In this document: positions 26,261 through 35,280 of the stretch, piece after piece
Numbering within the stretch: the first letter of the stretch is position 1
Layout of the letters: the number at the start of each line of letters is the position of its first letter
NCBI RefSeq assembly: GCF_900089775.1
Contig: NZ_FLOB01000009.1
Coordinates: forward strand, 113,849 to 177,848
Direction of reading: 5' to 3'
Length of the DNA: 64,000 bases
Source of the DNA: Marinomonas spartinae
GTDB taxonomy: Bacteria; Pseudomonadota; Gammaproteobacteria; Pseudomonadales; Marinomonadaceae
Program-made: the position numbers and the translations under genes
The notes under the pieces: model-generated
Seen by the model: the letters and a program-made list of their open reading frames with translations, nothing else
Told to the model about the DNA's origin: nothing
The model's database searches: none

Positions 26261-26587
26261 ATGCGCATCGCTTTTCTTATTATTGCTTTTTCACTATTAA
26301 CCGCTTGTAGCTTCATCAACACCAAAGCACTCTCCCTACAAGAAGGAATGGATAAGCAGCAAGTCACCCATATTATGGGTAAGCCTATTTATCGCTCCTT
26401 CAATGGCTCCACCGAAGCATGGCAATACGCCGCTTTTAATGGGGTGAAGCAATGTATCTATATTACGGTTTGGTTTAAACAGGGTCAGATGGTCGCCATG
26501 ACCAATCGTCAGGAACCTAGTCAAGATCAAAGCTGCGTACAAGGTATTCGAGAAATAGACTGGACACAAATCCCACGCGGCTTATAG
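26261..26587 (+). CDS. Small outer-membrane lipoprotein, SmpA/BamE-like
   Basis: 108 residues. A lipoprotein signal peptide ends in lipobox LTAC (Cys16), so the mature protein starts at that Cys. 'LQEGMDKQQVTHIMGKPIYRSFNGSTEAWQYAAF' is the SmpA/OmlA/BamE-type motif (GM-x-QV-x-x-xxGKP ... W-x-Y). It is not necessarily the BAM subunit; many small lipoproteins share this fold. Separate from the che operon, upstream of galM by 63 bp. Confidence 0.75.
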   Translation: MRIAFLIIAFSLLTACSFINTKALSLQEGMDKQQVTHIMGKPIYRSFNGSTEAWQYAAFNGVKQCIYITVWFKQGQMVAMTNRQEPSQDQSCVQGIREIDWTQIPRGL

Positions 26588-26650
26588 TCGCTATATCAAC
26601 GTCTTAGTGATACAGCCAAACATAACAACAAAAAAGCGCTAGAGGAAAGT

Positions 26651-27640
26651 ATGAGCCAACAAAAGCAAACCACCGCTATTGTAGATAGCAACCAAATAGA
26701 GCTGAACAATGGCCAATTACGCGTGGTTATTTTGTCTCTGGGGGCCAGTATTCAATCTATACACTTAAACGGCTATGAGCATTCATTGGTGCTCGGCAGT
26801 ACAACTCTTGATCGCTACTTAGACCAAGCCAAGTATTTTGGTGCCGTGGTTGGGCGTGTTGCCAATCGTACCGCACAAGGTCATGCACTGATTGACAACC
26901 AGCAATACACTCTGCCTCTTAGTCCACCAGAAAAACACCATTTACACGGTGGCCCCTTGGGGACAAGCAGTAAAAATTGGACTGTCGTAGAACACAATGA
27001 CGAACAGGTTCATTTACAAAGTACCTTAGCAGACGGGGAAATGGGATATCCAGGAAAGATGATTGTGGATGTCTTTTATCGATTAGATGGAAGCGAGCTA
27101 GAACTGGAAATCTTAGCCACAGCAGACCAGCTAACGATCTGTAATTTTGCGGGACACAGCTATTTTAATCTCGACGGACAAGGCTCGGTACTCAATCATA
27201 AGCTCGCTATTCAAGCGGAGCATTATTTACCGGTGACAGAGGAGTTAATTCCCACAGGCGAGGTGCAAGCAGTTCAAGGTACCCCCTTCGATTTTCGCAC
27301 ACTAAGACGTATCTCCAGAGAAGATTACCCGAGTTTGGATACCAATTTTTGCCTAGCTCAAGACAAACAATCTGTACGCGACGTGGCGACGCTTATTGGT
27401 CCGTTAACAGGCATTCAGATGTCACTAAAAACCAATGAAACCGGCCTGCAAATCTATGATGGTAGACACATTCAACTGGCTCAGGAGCACAATATTAATC
27501 ACAGTGCATTAAGTGCCTATTCAGGATTAGCCATGGAAGCGCAAGCTTGGCCAGATGCGATCCATCATGAGCACTTCCCTTCTATTTTGCTTTCCCCTGA
27601 AGATCGTTATCAACAGATAACGCGCTATTGCTTCGCTTAG
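26651..27640 (+). CDS. galM: Aldose 1-epimerase (mutarotase)
   Basis: 329 residues of the GalM family. Markers are 'LGASIQSIHLNGYEHSLVLG', 'YFGAVVGRVANRTAQG' (substrate-binding Asn-Arg), 'KHHLHGGPLGTSSKNW' (His), 'CNFAGHSYFNLDG' (catalytic His) and 'GLAMEAQAWPDA' (catalytic Glu). It interconverts alpha and beta anomers of aldoses. AGAGGAA precedes the ATG. No sugar operon adjoins it. Confidence 0.92.
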   Translation: MSQQKQTTAIVDSNQIELNNGQLRVVILSLGASIQSIHLNGYEHSLVLGSTTLDRYLDQAKYFGAVVGRVANRTAQGHALIDNQQYTLPLSPPEKHHLHGGPLGTSSKNWTVVEHNDEQVHLQSTLADGEMGYPGKMIVDVFYRLDGSELELEILATADQLTICNFAGHSYFNLDGQGSVLNHKLAIQAEHYLPVTEELIPTGEVQAVQGTPFDFRTLRRISREDYPSLDTNFCLAQDKQSVRDVATLIGPLTGIQMSLKTNETGLQIYDGRHIQLAQEHNINHSALSAYSGLAMEAQAWPDAIHHEHFPSILLSPEDRYQQITRYCFA

Positions 27641-27658
27641 CGGATAAAAGCTGAGATC

Positions 27659-27694
27659 GCCATAATAGCATCATCATATTGATACTATTATGGC
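27659..27694. repeat. Inverted repeat between galM and fcs-like gene
   Basis: GCCATAATAG and CTATTATGGC are perfect 10-base arms, extended inside by ATCA/TGAT. It separates convergent genes; with no T-run it is at best a weak terminator. Confidence 0.5.
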
Positions 27695-27743
27695 AGAACA
27701 AAACCCACTCATAGCACGCTAAACTTGAGCGCTACAATATCAC

Positions 27744-29597
27744 TTAGATGCTAATCACCTCATCGGCGATGGGCTCTTGGTATAAAAGAGCAATTTGATC
27801 AGGACGATTATCTTGAACCGCACGCTGATTTAACGACCCCTTATCCGTCACTTCATGAGCATCAATACTAGGGGCTTTAGATTGCAAAATAATGCGTTTT
27901 ACCAAAGTAGAGCTACCAGTATTGAATTGAGCGAATTCCACCAGCTTTTCTCGGAAGGCTTCACGCACGCTGTCATCGCGGACGATATCCTCATGGGATA
28001 CCTCCTCATCGCCAGGCATAATCGCGCGACAATGGTTCCAATCTGGAAACACCATCGCAGTGATGTAACCTGCGTTTGAACCACATATCACCACGTCCTG
28101 AACAAACGGCGCCAATGCACTAATCAGCTTCGCCTTAATTACGCCTGAACTCACCCAGGTACCACTGTCTAATTTGAAATCTTCAGAGACACGTCCATCA
28201 AAGCGGAACCCACGATGAGGATCTTGGTCATCTACATAAGCAAACGCATCACCGAGACAGTAAAATCCTTCCTCATCAAAAGCCTTTTTATTCAGCTCAG
28301 GTTGACGCCAATAGCCTGGCATAGTGGTCACTGCTTTGACCCTTGCTTCCAGCTTTCCTTCATTCGGAACCAGCTTGATGGTCACGCCCGGTGCAGGTAC
28401 ACCGATCACGCCAGAGGCTGACTCTTCAACAGATGCAAAGGTGGCTGACGGTGCAGTTTCAGTACAGCCAAGCCCCGTTAACATAGGGATTTTCTTGCCT
28501 GTATATTGGATTGATAAGGCATCGAGATCATCCCAAATATGTTGAGCCAATCCAGCCGCAGCAAAAAAGGTAAACTGTAATCGCGAGAAGAAACTTTCTG
28601 CTAACTCGCTATCAGCCTTCAAATGTTTAACCAACAGCTCAAACCCTTTTGGCACGTTAAAATACACTGTTGGCTTAACGTCCACGATGTTTTTTAGGGT
28701 TTTATCAAACAGTTTCTCAGTTGGCTTACCATCATCCAAATACAAGGAACCGCCATTGTATAGAGCAATCCCCACGTTATGATTACCGCCAAAGGTATGG
28801 TTCCAGGGAAGCCAGTCAACCATAACAGGTGGTTTTTCAGCCAAAAACTGCATAACTTGGTGGATCATTACTTGGTTGGCACAAATCATTCTCTGGGTAT
28901 TAGTCACCCCTTTTGGCAGCCCTGTTGTACCAGAGGTAAACAAAATTTTTGCTACCGTATCGCCATTTACCTCGGCGTTTTTCGCCTCAATGGCAGGATC
29001 GACTGGGTAATTCCAAAATTCATCAAATGAAATAGTTGGGTTAGTAATTTTTTGTGGCTTAATATCCCCTTTAATCACCGCGACAGGGGTGCTGGTATCC
29101 TCGCAAACAGACTGTATGGCTTTTTCATAAGGCGCTAGATCATCCACCACAATCAGTCCAGGCGTTAAGACATCAAAAATATGCTTAAGCTTGGTATAGT
29201 CTGTTGCGATTAAAGAATAAGCTGGAGAGACAGGAGAATGGGCAATACCGACATACATCCCTGCTAACGCTAGCATTAAATGTTCAACGCTATTGCCACA
29301 AAGAAAAACAATTGGACGCTCCAAAGAAACTGGCTGCTTAATCAACCAAGAGGCAATCTGACGAACCCGTTGCAGAGCTTGGGAGTAGGTTACCTCATCC
29401 CATTCGCCCTGATCATTACGTTGCGCAACAAACACTTGATCCGGTGTTTTCTCTGCCCATAAAGCAAGCTGATCGGTCCAACAGCGTGCATAGTCATTCA
29501 GCGCTTTTTTGCTACTGATTATTTGTACCCCATCTTCCCTATGTTCAATATCGATAGGGTGAGCAGTCACTTTGATAGGATGAAATTCACTATTCAT
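27744..29597 (-). CDS. fcs: Feruloyl-CoA synthase-like acyl-CoA ligase
   Basis: 617 residues of the ANL superfamily. AMP-binding motif 'KILFTSGTTGLPKGVTNTQRM', A4/A5 region 'GLGCTETAPSATFA', and 'YCLGDAFAYVDD...GFRFDGRVSEDFKLDSGTWVS' correspond to the adenylation signatures. The N-terminal phrase 'IISSKKALNDYARCWTDQLALWAEKTPDQVFVAQR' and the length match feruloyl-CoA synthases better than fatty acyl or acetyl ligases; in place of the usual C-terminal 'PRTxxGKxxR' catalytic Lys segment it ends with 'SIDAHEVTDKGSLNQRAV', as in Fcs. It should activate a hydroxycinnamate or related aromatic acid. AGGAG precedes the ATG. Last gene of a three-gene unit. Confidence 0.82.
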   Translation of the reverse strand: MNSEFHPIKVTAHPIDIEHREDGVQIISSKKALNDYARCWTDQLALWAEKTPDQVFVAQRNDQGEWDEVTYSQALQRVRQIASWLIKQPVSLERPIVFLCGNSVEHLMLALAGMYVGIAHSPVSPAYSLIATDYTKLKHIFDVLTPGLIVVDDLAPYEKAIQSVCEDTSTPVAVIKGDIKPQKITNPTISFDEFWNYPVDPAIEAKNAEVNGDTVAKILFTSGTTGLPKGVTNTQRMICANQVMIHQVMQFLAEKPPVMVDWLPWNHTFGGNHNVGIALYNGGSLYLDDGKPTEKLFDKTLKNIVDVKPTVYFNVPKGFELLVKHLKADSELAESFFSRLQFTFFAAAGLAQHIWDDLDALSIQYTGKKIPMLTGLGCTETAPSATFASVEESASGVIGVPAPGVTIKLVPNEGKLEARVKAVTTMPGYWRQPELNKKAFDEEGFYCLGDAFAYVDDQDPHRGFRFDGRVSEDFKLDSGTWVSSGVIKAKLISALAPFVQDVVICGSNAGYITAMVFPDWNHCRAIMPGDEEVSHEDIVRDDSVREAFREKLVEFAQFNTGSSTLVKRIILQSKAPSIDAHEVTDKGSLNQRAVQDNRPDQIALLYQEPIADEVISI

Positions 29598-29804
29598 TTT
29601 AAGCTCCTAAAACCACGCTGGTTATTTTTATGTGGTTAAAGTTTTAGAGAAGCGACTATCATAGCCACAACCAATATTATTGTTATTCTCTCGACGAGAC
29701 CAAGACCCTAGAGCGTTAGCGCAAGCAAGATCAACTTGCTATACACTCACTCTCATTCAGCGGCTAGCTAACAAACTGTTTGGCACCACAGCTTGCTAAA
29801 CGCG

Positions 29805-30572
29805 TTATTTAGCGGCCATCCGCAGTGCGCCATCTAAGCGAATCACTTCGCCATTTAGCATGACATTTTCAATGATATGTTGAGCCAAAGATGCAAACTC
29901 ATCAGGCTCACCCAAACGAGCAGGAAATGGTATAGAGGCCCCTAACGATTGCTGAACCTCTTCTGGCAACACATCCATCATCGGGGTTTTGAACAACCCA
30001 GGTGCAATGGTCATAACACGAATACCAAAGCGAGCAAGCTCGCGGGCAATTGGCAATGTCATCGCACAGACACCGCCTTTAGATGCTGAGTAGCCTGCTT
30101 GGCCAATTTGTCCATCAAACGCAGCAACAGAGGCCGTGTTAATGATCACACCGCGCTCTAAATCCGCATCTTGTTCATTGTGCTGCATTTTGTCAGCAGC
30201 CAAACGAACCATATTAAAGGTTCCCAACAGATTGACTTTTAAAGCGCGCTCAAAGCCAGCTAGACTGTGTGGTCCTTCGCGCCCAACCACACGTTCAGCA
30301 CCAGGAATACCGGCACAATTGACAATACCGCGAATCGAGCCAAAAGCCTCAACCGCTTTATCCATACAGTTTTGTGCCGACGCTTCATCAGAAATATCCG
30401 TCGTCACCGCTTGAACGCGTTCACCAAGATCCGCCGCAACACGCTCTAATCCTTTTTCATTCATATCCGCGAGCGTGATCTTTGCTCCCAACCCATGAAG
30501 GCGGCGAGCAACCGCTTCACCAATACCAGAAGCCGACCCAGTCACAATAAAATGATTATTTTTGATTTGCAT
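29805..30572 (-). CDS. Short-chain dehydrogenase, 3-hydroxyacyl-CoA dehydrogenase type II-like
   Basis: 255 residues. Cofactor motif 'FIVTGSASGIGEAVARRL', acidic residue in 'TLADMN' suggesting NAD(H), 'NCAGIPGAERV', catalytic Ser in 'NTASVAAFDGQIGQAGYSASKGG' with YxxxK, and 'TIAPGLFKTPMM'. The Gln-Ile-Gly-Gln-Ala-Gly-Tyr segment and APGLFxTPM are typical of HSD17B10-type beta-hydroxyacyl-CoA dehydrogenases. In this operon it would oxidise the 3-hydroxyacyl-CoA made by the crotonase. GGAG precedes the ATG; the crotonase gene ends 22 bases upstream. Confidence 0.87.
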   Translation of the reverse strand: MQIKNNHFIVTGSASGIGEAVARRLHGLGAKITLADMNEKGLERVAADLGERVQAVTTDISDEASAQNCMDKAVEAFGSIRGIVNCAGIPGAERVVGREGPHSLAGFERALKVNLLGTFNMVRLAADKMQHNEQDADLERGVIINTASVAAFDGQIGQAGYSASKGGVCAMTLPIARELARFGIRVMTIAPGLFKTPMMDVLPEEVQQSLGASIPFPARLGEPDEFASLAQHIIENVMLNGEVIRLDGALRMAAK

Positions 30573-30594
30573 ATTAATTGCTCCAATGAAGGTA

Positions 30595-31359
30595 TTAGGA
30601 ATTCTTTTTACGATTTAGAAAGGCATCGATACGCGCTTTCACTTCAGGACTGGTTTGCGTGACACCACAAAGTAAAGACTCGGTGTACATACCCTCAGAA
30701 GACGACATACTGTTAATATGACGTAGTCCAGTGGTCATCGCCCAGTTAGAATATTTAGAGTTCGTTGCGATCGTTGCCGCGACTTCACGAGCTTTTGCTA
30801 ACGATGCGCCATTCTCAACCACGTAATGAGACAAACCGATACGCAATCCTTCTTCCGAATCGACATCACGACCAGTCAGCATCATTTCCGTCATTCGACT
30901 AGTACCAATCACATTCGCCACATTGACCGACGCACCACCGCCAACAAAAATGCCGTGACGACCTTCAGGCAAGCGATAAAAAGTACCTTGCTCAGAAACA
31001 CGGATATGGGCACAGATTCCCAGCTCCAAGCCGCCACCGATGACAGCCCCTTGCATCGCTGCAACAACAGGAACCCCTGAATTCTGAATATGACCAAAAA
31101 CGCGATGCCACATATTGGAATGCTTCACCACATCAAACGGCTCACGGGCGGTGTGCTCACTTAAATCTAACCCCGCGCAAAACTCAGGGCCGGCCCCTGA
31201 TAACAAAATGACACTCACCTCATCACTGAGATTGATAAACACGTTTTCAATCTCAAGACACAACTTGTCATTAATCGCGTTCTTCTTTTCAGGGCGATTT
31301 AATACTAGATGGCCAATGCCATCTTCTACGGAAAAATTAATGTACTCATACGTTGCCAT
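30595..31359 (-). CDS. Enoyl-CoA hydratase/isomerase (crotonase) family
   Basis: 254 residues. 'LVLNRPEKKNAIND' and 'AGPEFCAGLDLSEH' form the CoA/oxyanion region, 'GAVIGGGLELGICAHIRVS' the second oxyanion Gly and first catalytic Glu, and 'FYRLPEGRHGIFVGGGASVNV' the second Glu position. It is not a clear match to feruloyl-CoA hydratase/lyase, which is usually ~275 residues with a different N-terminus; hydration of an arylacryloyl-CoA fits the neighbours better. First gene of the unit, with an operator-like motif 85 bp upstream of its ATG. Confidence 0.87.
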   Translation of the reverse strand: MATYEYINFSVEDGIGHLVLNRPEKKNAINDKLCLEIENVFINLSDEVSVILLSGAGPEFCAGLDLSEHTAREPFDVVKHSNMWHRVFGHIQNSGVPVVAAMQGAVIGGGLELGICAHIRVSEQGTFYRLPEGRHGIFVGGGASVNVANVIGTSRMTEMMLTGRDVDSEEGLRIGLSHYVVENGASLAKAREVAATIATNSKYSNWAMTTGLRHINSMSSSEGMYTESLLCGVTQTSPEVKARIDAFLNRKKNS

Positions 31360-31443
31360 GCATCTGCCTCTATTCTTATGGTTATGCAGTCAAGGTCTGC
31401 CCATATTGTTTATATTGGTAAATAAATCATTAGACTGATAATA

Positions 31444-31459
31444 GTTGTACACATAAACA
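31444..31459. promoter_or_regulatory. Operator-like motif upstream of the crotonase operon
   Basis: GTTGTACACATAAACA agrees at 13 of 16 positions with the site at 34464-34479 upstream of the CoA-transferase gene. Likely a shared binding site, perhaps for the MarR protein at 34724 (inference). Confidence 0.5.
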
Positions 31460-31533
31460 AATGTCAAACTCAACATTCTATGATTATTGAAAATATTTAA
31501 ATAAATCGCCGTGTTGCACCCTGCACCAAGTAA

Positions 31534-31558
31534 GAAAAAAGCCATCCGAAGATGGCAA
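31534..31558 (-). terminator. Terminator after the thiolase gene
   Basis: On the minus strand GCCATC-TTCG-GATGGC is followed by six T. The UUCG tetraloop makes it strong. It separates the CoA-transferase/thiolase unit from the crotonase/dehydrogenase/ligase unit. Confidence 0.85.
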
Positions 31559-31618
31559 AGCCTTACAGCGACAGAAAATCACCACCGCTCGCTCTACGCA
31601 AACTGTGGACTTAATAAC

Positions 31619-32827
31619 TTAGCGTTCAGACACCTTAATAATGGCAGCCATACCTGTATCGCCCGCTGCACAGCCAGTAAACAAGCCATAGCCACCGCCA
31701 CGAATCGCCAGCTCTTCAATCATCTCAATAATGGCGCGCAATCCTGTTGGCCCTTGAGGGTGCCCCCAAATCAAAGAACAGCCATAGTTGTTCATTGTCA
31801 TAACATCGATATTCAAGGCCTTAGCCAAGGCCACATCGTTCACCGCAAAAGGGTTGTGCGTTTTGATTGCATCAATTTGTTGAATATCAAGATTCGCCAT
31901 TTTTAGCGCGCGTTGGGCCGCCTCAATGGGAGCCGCTGGCATGTAAGCCAAATCATCCCGAGCTTGACCAAACCCCAAGACTTCTACCTTGATCTCTGGC
32001 CGAGTCGACAGAGCCTGAGCTTGATCACTATGACAAATAATGATCGCCGCATTACCATCCGCCGGATGAGTTTGGTTACCAAAGGTGATCACTCCTCCTT
32101 CCATAATGGGTTTCAGCTTCGCCAGCCCCTCAGCCGTCGTAGGGAACACCCCTTCATCCCCCGTCAGAACCGTTTCTTCTTTCTTAAAGTTTGCGGTTGG
32201 CACGGACAAGGGCAAAGTCATAAAGCGTTTCTGAAACGCTTGATCATCTTTTAAAGCTTCTTGATATTGCTCATAACGACGTAAAGTAACGGCATCCAGC
32301 TCTTCCCTCGTAATATCAAAGCGCTTGGCAACATTTTCACCAGTTTGCATCATAGAATGGCCGCCCATAGGGTCATTCATCATGTTGTATGTCACCTGTG
32401 CTTCGCTCTGACCATAGCCCCCCATGCCTTTTGGGTTGGGGTAATAAATCTGCGGACCGTTAGAACAACGATCAGCCGACATCAGCAATGACACTTTCGC
32501 CATACCACACATGACTTCCGATGATGCCGCGAATAGGGCTCGCGCACTGGTCGCACAGACCTGATTAACCGCATGGCCTGGGGTACGAATTGCGCCAATA
32601 TCATACAAAGCCCAAGGGGCACCATTGAAAGACTGATACTGGTTGATGGTCATGCCCAACACGCCAGAGTCAAAGATCAATGGATCAATCTCGCGTTTGG
32701 CCAGTTCCTGTTTTGCAACATGAGCGGCAAACTTCATCGAATGCAAATACTGTAGCGAGCCTTGCCATTTAGTAAACGGCGTACTCCAATAAGCACCATA
32801 AGGAATTTCAACATTGTTAATAGACAT
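31619..32827 (-). CDS. Thiolase-family acyl-CoA acetyltransferase
   Basis: 402 residues with the thiolase two-lobed pattern. Nucleophilic Cys in 'HAVNQVCATSARALFAASSEV' (where typical thiolases have CxSGLxA), 'GGVITFGNQTHPADGNAAIII' (usual VTAGNSSxxxDGAAA), His in 'YGCSLIWGHPQGPTGLRAI' and second Cys in 'LFTGCAAGDTGMAAII'. These departures place it in a divergent thiolase branch. It should cleave a 3-ketoacyl-CoA in the same catabolic route. Lies four bases downstream of the CoA-transferase gene with AAGGGG before the ATG. Confidence 0.85.
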   Translation of the reverse strand: MSINNVEIPYGAYWSTPFTKWQGSLQYLHSMKFAAHVAKQELAKREIDPLIFDSGVLGMTINQYQSFNGAPWALYDIGAIRTPGHAVNQVCATSARALFAASSEVMCGMAKVSLLMSADRCSNGPQIYYPNPKGMGGYGQSEAQVTYNMMNDPMGGHSMMQTGENVAKRFDITREELDAVTLRRYEQYQEALKDDQAFQKRFMTLPLSVPTANFKKEETVLTGDEGVFPTTAEGLAKLKPIMEGGVITFGNQTHPADGNAAIIICHSDQAQALSTRPEIKVEVLGFGQARDDLAYMPAAPIEAAQRALKMANLDIQQIDAIKTHNPFAVNDVALAKALNIDVMTMNNYGCSLIWGHPQGPTGLRAIIEMIEELAIRGGGYGLFTGCAAGDTGMAAIIKVSER

Positions 32828-32831
32828 AAAT

Positions 32832-34406
32832 TTACCCCTTGTTATTAGCCGCTACTGCCATGGCTTTCGTTAAACCGCCCCATTGCTCATAAAAGATCTC
32901 TTCTGGCATGGTTTTCAGGTCCGCTGCAATCACCGGTTTGAAGTCCATCATATCAAGCACATCTTTCTGTAAGTCCAGCCCTGGCGCGATTTCTGTTAAC
33001 ACCAAGCCTTCTTCTCGTAGCGCTAAAACACAACGTTCAGTAATAAAGAACACCGGTTGCTTATTCGCTTTCGCCACCTCACCACTAAAGGTAATATGAT
33101 CCACGGAGCCAACAAATTTCTTCGTTTTGCCCTCTTCAACTACACGCGCTTTTCCCTCTTCGAAGACTAATTTCGCGCCATTCACCAAGGTACCGCAGAA
33201 CACCATTTTTTTCGCACTTTGCGAAATATTAATAAAACCACCTGGGCCAACCACTTTTGGACCGAACTTACTAACATTCAAATTGCCATTTTGATCCACT
33301 TGAGCCAATCCAAGAAACGCCATATCCAAACCGCCGCCATCGTAAAAATCGAACTGCGACTCATGATTAATAATGGCTTCTGGGTTCCATGCCGCCCCAA
33401 AGTCGCCCCCTGAGGCCGGAATCCCACCATAGGTGCCAAGCTCTGTCGTCAAGGTGAATAATTGTGCAGCGTTTTCTTCTGCCGCTACCGACGCCACCCC
33501 ATCAGGCATACCAATACCCAAGTTGACAATCGCCCCCTCTGTGAGCTCCATCGCTGCTCGACGGGCAATAATCTTACGATCGGAAAATTTTAAAGGCGGA
33601 ATACCATTGGATGGCACACGGGCGTTGCCTGCTAAGCCGGGGTTATAATCTGTGGTAATGGTTTGCATATGGTCTTCTGCTGGGGCAACCGTGACATAGT
33701 CGACCAATACACCAGGTACTTTGACTTCTTTAGGAGGAATGCTGCAAGCCTCAGCAAGATACTTCACTTGAGCAATCACGATGCCGCCGCGATTTTTCGC
33801 TGCTTGTGCCATCGGCAGGATTTCTGCCATCATGGCTTCTTCTTCGACGGACAAGTTACCTTTTTCGTCTGCTGTTGTGGCTCGAATCACGACCACATCA
33901 ACTGGGAAGCTTTTGTACAAAAGCCAATCTTCCCCTTCAATTTCAATACGCTTAACCAGTTCTTCTGTGGTGATGTTGGTTACCTTACCGCCATCGATTA
34001 ATGGATCGACATACGTCCCCATTCCAATTTTGGTAATCACACCTGGTTTATTACCAGCAATCTGACGCCACAGGGTGGTCAATACCCCTTGTGGTAATAA
34101 ATAAGCTTCGATTTGGTTATCAGCGATCAAATTCGCCATTTTTGGGGCTTGCCCTGTATGGCCAGACACCAGACGCTTTACTAACCCTTCGTGGGCCAAA
34201 TGGGACATGCCCTTTTCTTTACCGTTGCCGCAACCGCAGTCATGAACTAAGGTTAAATTCTGTGGGTGGCCTGTTTGCAAAAAGCGCGCTTCGACTGATT
34301 TCGCTACTGCCTCAGCAAAATACGACATACCAACGGTAGACCAAGCCACACTGTCACCATCTTTAATTAGGCCTGCCGCTTGGTCCAAGGATATTACCTT
34401 GCTCAT
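32832..34406 (-). CDS. Family I CoA-transferase, fused alpha and beta subunits
   Basis: 524 residues, the length of fused acetate/propionate-type CoA-transferases. The N-terminal half resembles the alpha subunit; the C-terminal half begins near 'RKIIARRAAMELTEGAIVNLGIGMPDGVA'. The catalytic Glu is probably that in 'LTTELGTYGGIPASGGDFG', where family I enzymes have S/T-E-x-G. It exchanges CoA between carboxylic acids, either to activate the substrate or to recover CoA after thiolysis. GAAGGTGA precedes the ATG. First gene of a two-gene unit, divergent from marR. Confidence 0.87.
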   Translation of the reverse strand: MSKVISLDQAAGLIKDGDSVAWSTVGMSYFAEAVAKSVEARFLQTGHPQNLTLVHDCGCGNGKEKGMSHLAHEGLVKRLVSGHTGQAPKMANLIADNQIEAYLLPQGVLTTLWRQIAGNKPGVITKIGMGTYVDPLIDGGKVTNITTEELVKRIEIEGEDWLLYKSFPVDVVVIRATTADEKGNLSVEEEAMMAEILPMAQAAKNRGGIVIAQVKYLAEACSIPPKEVKVPGVLVDYVTVAPAEDHMQTITTDYNPGLAGNARVPSNGIPPLKFSDRKIIARRAAMELTEGAIVNLGIGMPDGVASVAAEENAAQLFTLTTELGTYGGIPASGGDFGAAWNPEAIINHESQFDFYDGGGLDMAFLGLAQVDQNGNLNVSKFGPKVVGPGGFINISQSAKKMVFCGTLVNGAKLVFEEGKARVVEEGKTKKFVGSVDHITFSGEVAKANKQPVFFITERCVLALREEGLVLTEIAPGLDLQKDVLDMMDFKPVIAADLKTMPEEIFYEQWGGLTKAMAVAANNKG

Positions 34407-34463
34407 ATATCACCTTCTTTATTTTAGATTTGTTATAGAATGCACCGGATAAAACATTCTATT

Positions 34464-34479
34464 GTTGTACACCACAACA
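34464..34479. promoter_or_regulatory. Operator-like motif upstream of the CoA-transferase operon
   Basis: GTTGTACACCACAACA; TGTTGT (34463-34468) and ACAACA (34474-34479) form a 6-5-6 inverted repeat. The same motif recurs upstream of the crotonase operon. Located 58 bp before the CoA-transferase ATG, within reach of the divergent MarR gene. Confidence 0.5.
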
Positions 34480-34620
34480 GTTATTTTTGTAAATAATTAT
34501 TTTTCCAGTCTGGCAAAAAAGGCCTAAAAAGCAAACGAAAGCGTAGATAAAAACACAAGCAATAAGGAGGGAGAAAAATATTTGATAGCGCGCGCAACAA
34601 TTAAACATTACAATTATAAA

Positions 34621-34652
34621 AATTGAATAATAGATATAATAATTGAATAATA
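34621..34652. repeat. Two 12-bp direct repeats upstream of marR
   Basis: AATTGAATAATA occurs at 34621-34632 and again at 34641-34652, 20 bp apart start to start (about two helical turns), 72 bp before the marR ATG. This suits cooperative binding of a regulator on one face of the DNA. Confidence 0.5.
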
Positions 34653-34723
34653 CTCCCCTAGGTATGGCTTTACAGACAAAGACAGCCATCTAGATATGAA
34701 TACAGAGAACTTAAGAGGTAGCC

Positions 34724-35176
34724 ATGGCTCAAACCGACACAATCAACGACACCAACATTGACTTTGGGATGCTAGCGGAATCCGTCGGTTACCGATTACG
34801 ACGCGCACAAATGAACTTCTTTGCAAAGTTCACCGAAATCTGCTCCGATTTAGGTATCAGCCCTGGCCTTTTTTCCGTTCTAGTCATCGTTGAAAAAAAC
34901 CCAGGACTGACGCAAACCGCCGTTGCTCAAGCCCTTGGTAATGACCGCTCAGCGATGGTCGCCGCAGTAGATAAATTGGAAAGCATGAAGCTCATTGAAC
35001 GCCGTCCAGCTAAAAATGATCGCCGTTCCTACGCCTTATTTATGACTAAATACGGCCAAGAGTTTTTTGAAATGTCGTCTAGAAAAGTCAGTGATTACGA
35101 AAGCACCATGATGGCCAGACTGCATAGTGATCAAGAAAAAGACCAGCTGATCGATATGCTCAAGCGACTATCTTAA
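34724..35176 (+). CDS. MarR-family transcriptional regulator
   Basis: 150 residues. Helical N-terminus ('GYRLRRAQMNFFAKFTEICSDLGISPGLFSVL'), winged helix ('NPGLTQTAVAQALGNDRSAMVAAVDKLESMKLIERRPAKNDRRSYALFMTKYG') with the DRR wing, then C-terminal dimer helix. MarR proteins that sit by hydroxycinnamoyl- or other aryl-CoA genes commonly bind the CoA thioester as inducer, so it probably controls the divergent CoA-transferase unit and possibly the crotonase unit. AGAGGT precedes the ATG. Confidence 0.92.
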   Translation: MAQTDTINDTNIDFGMLAESVGYRLRRAQMNFFAKFTEICSDLGISPGLFSVLVIVEKNPGLTQTAVAQALGNDRSAMVAAVDKLESMKLIERRPAKNDRRSYALFMTKYGQEFFEMSSRKVSDYESTMMARLHSDQEKDQLIDMLKRLS

Positions 35177-35250
35177 CCGCCCTATGATAAAAAACATGTC
35201 CTAGAACTAGGGATACTATTGTTATCCAACTCCCTTAGCCTCCTAAGAAA

Positions 35251-35280
35251 AGCTGGCCAGCCTCCCGATACTGGTCAGCT
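35251..35280. repeat. Hairpin downstream of marR
   Basis: AGCTGGCCAG and CTGGTCAGCT pair (one G-U) around ten bases. Preceded by an A-run but not followed by T, so terminator function is uncertain. The rest of 35177-35471 shows no gene. Confidence 0.45.
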
